A stretch of DNA of 64,000 bases, from assembly GCF_965638725.1 (NCBI RefSeq), contig NC_134981.1, positions 41,878,849 to 41,942,848 of the forward strand, in the 5' to 3' direction. Of this stretch, positions 63,901 to 64,000 are shown piece after piece (position 1 is the stretch's first letter; the number at the start of each line of letters is the position of its first letter). The notes below the pieces were generated by a model, which worked only from the letters and a program-made list of their open reading frames with translations, did not search any database and had not been told where the DNA came from. This DNA comes from Aptenodytes patagonicus (taxonomy: Eukaryota > Chordata > Aves > Sphenisciformes > Spheniscidae). Made by a program: the position numbers and the translations under genes.

Positions 63901-64000
63901 TAGGCCCTTCTCATCAAACATTGATCCAACAGTTAAAGAAATGAGTAAATACTACAACATTTATGAGGATAGTGAAAATCACTAACGCTATTAATTGCTT

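Overview
The window looks like nuclear DNA from a bird. It carries CR1 LINEs ending in the ATTCTATG-type 3' tail, several families of avian-style retroviral LTRs, AT-rich introns with canonical splice sites, and the last exons of a vertebrate kinase gene. No bacterial genes, tRNAs, rRNAs or CRISPR arrays were seen.

Host gene: three consecutive minus-strand exons (32817-32971, 29538-29660, 28427-28569) encode the C-terminal part of the kinase domain of FER, a non-receptor tyrosine kinase, and its stop codon. Splice phases match across both introns. The rest of FER lies beyond 64000, so 32972-64000 is one intron of at least 31 kb. Positions 1-28426 lie downstream of FER and hold no host gene that I can support.

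Endogenous retroviruses (ERVs): two related gag-bearing ERVs point away from each other at the left side. One is on the minus strand (1-1448) and one on the plus strand (6567-8933); both have a primer-binding site of the tRNA-Lys type. The plus copy keeps an intact 589-codon Gag-like ORF with a hydrophobic, potentially glycosylated N-terminus and a 12-unit Thr/Pro/Ala repeat; the minus copy has one repeat unit. A third, older and broken relative with two LTRs lies at 57329-60989, and a gag scrap joined to an inverted LTR lies at 19960-20857. Solo LTRs lie at 13287-13856, 14522-15612, 33063-33600, 45105-45638, 50655-51707 and 55420-56586. The last contains a second solo LTR (55749-56313). Five of these, including the nested one, have exact 5-bp target duplications.

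CR1 LINEs: a nearly complete but broken CR1 spans 15751-19463, with ORF1 SGNH esterase, AP endonuclease and reverse transcriptase signatures. At least eight shorter copies are scattered through the window. Three of these (3143, 48920 and 60251) keep open reading frames and look youngest.

The remaining sequence is AT-rich and unremarkable apart from microsatellites and two small tandem duplications. The points most worth a second look are the membrane-Gag ORF with its repeat expansion, the odd junction that ends that provirus, the LTR-encoded open frame shared by the two 1-kb LTRs, and the nested LTR with both target duplications intact.
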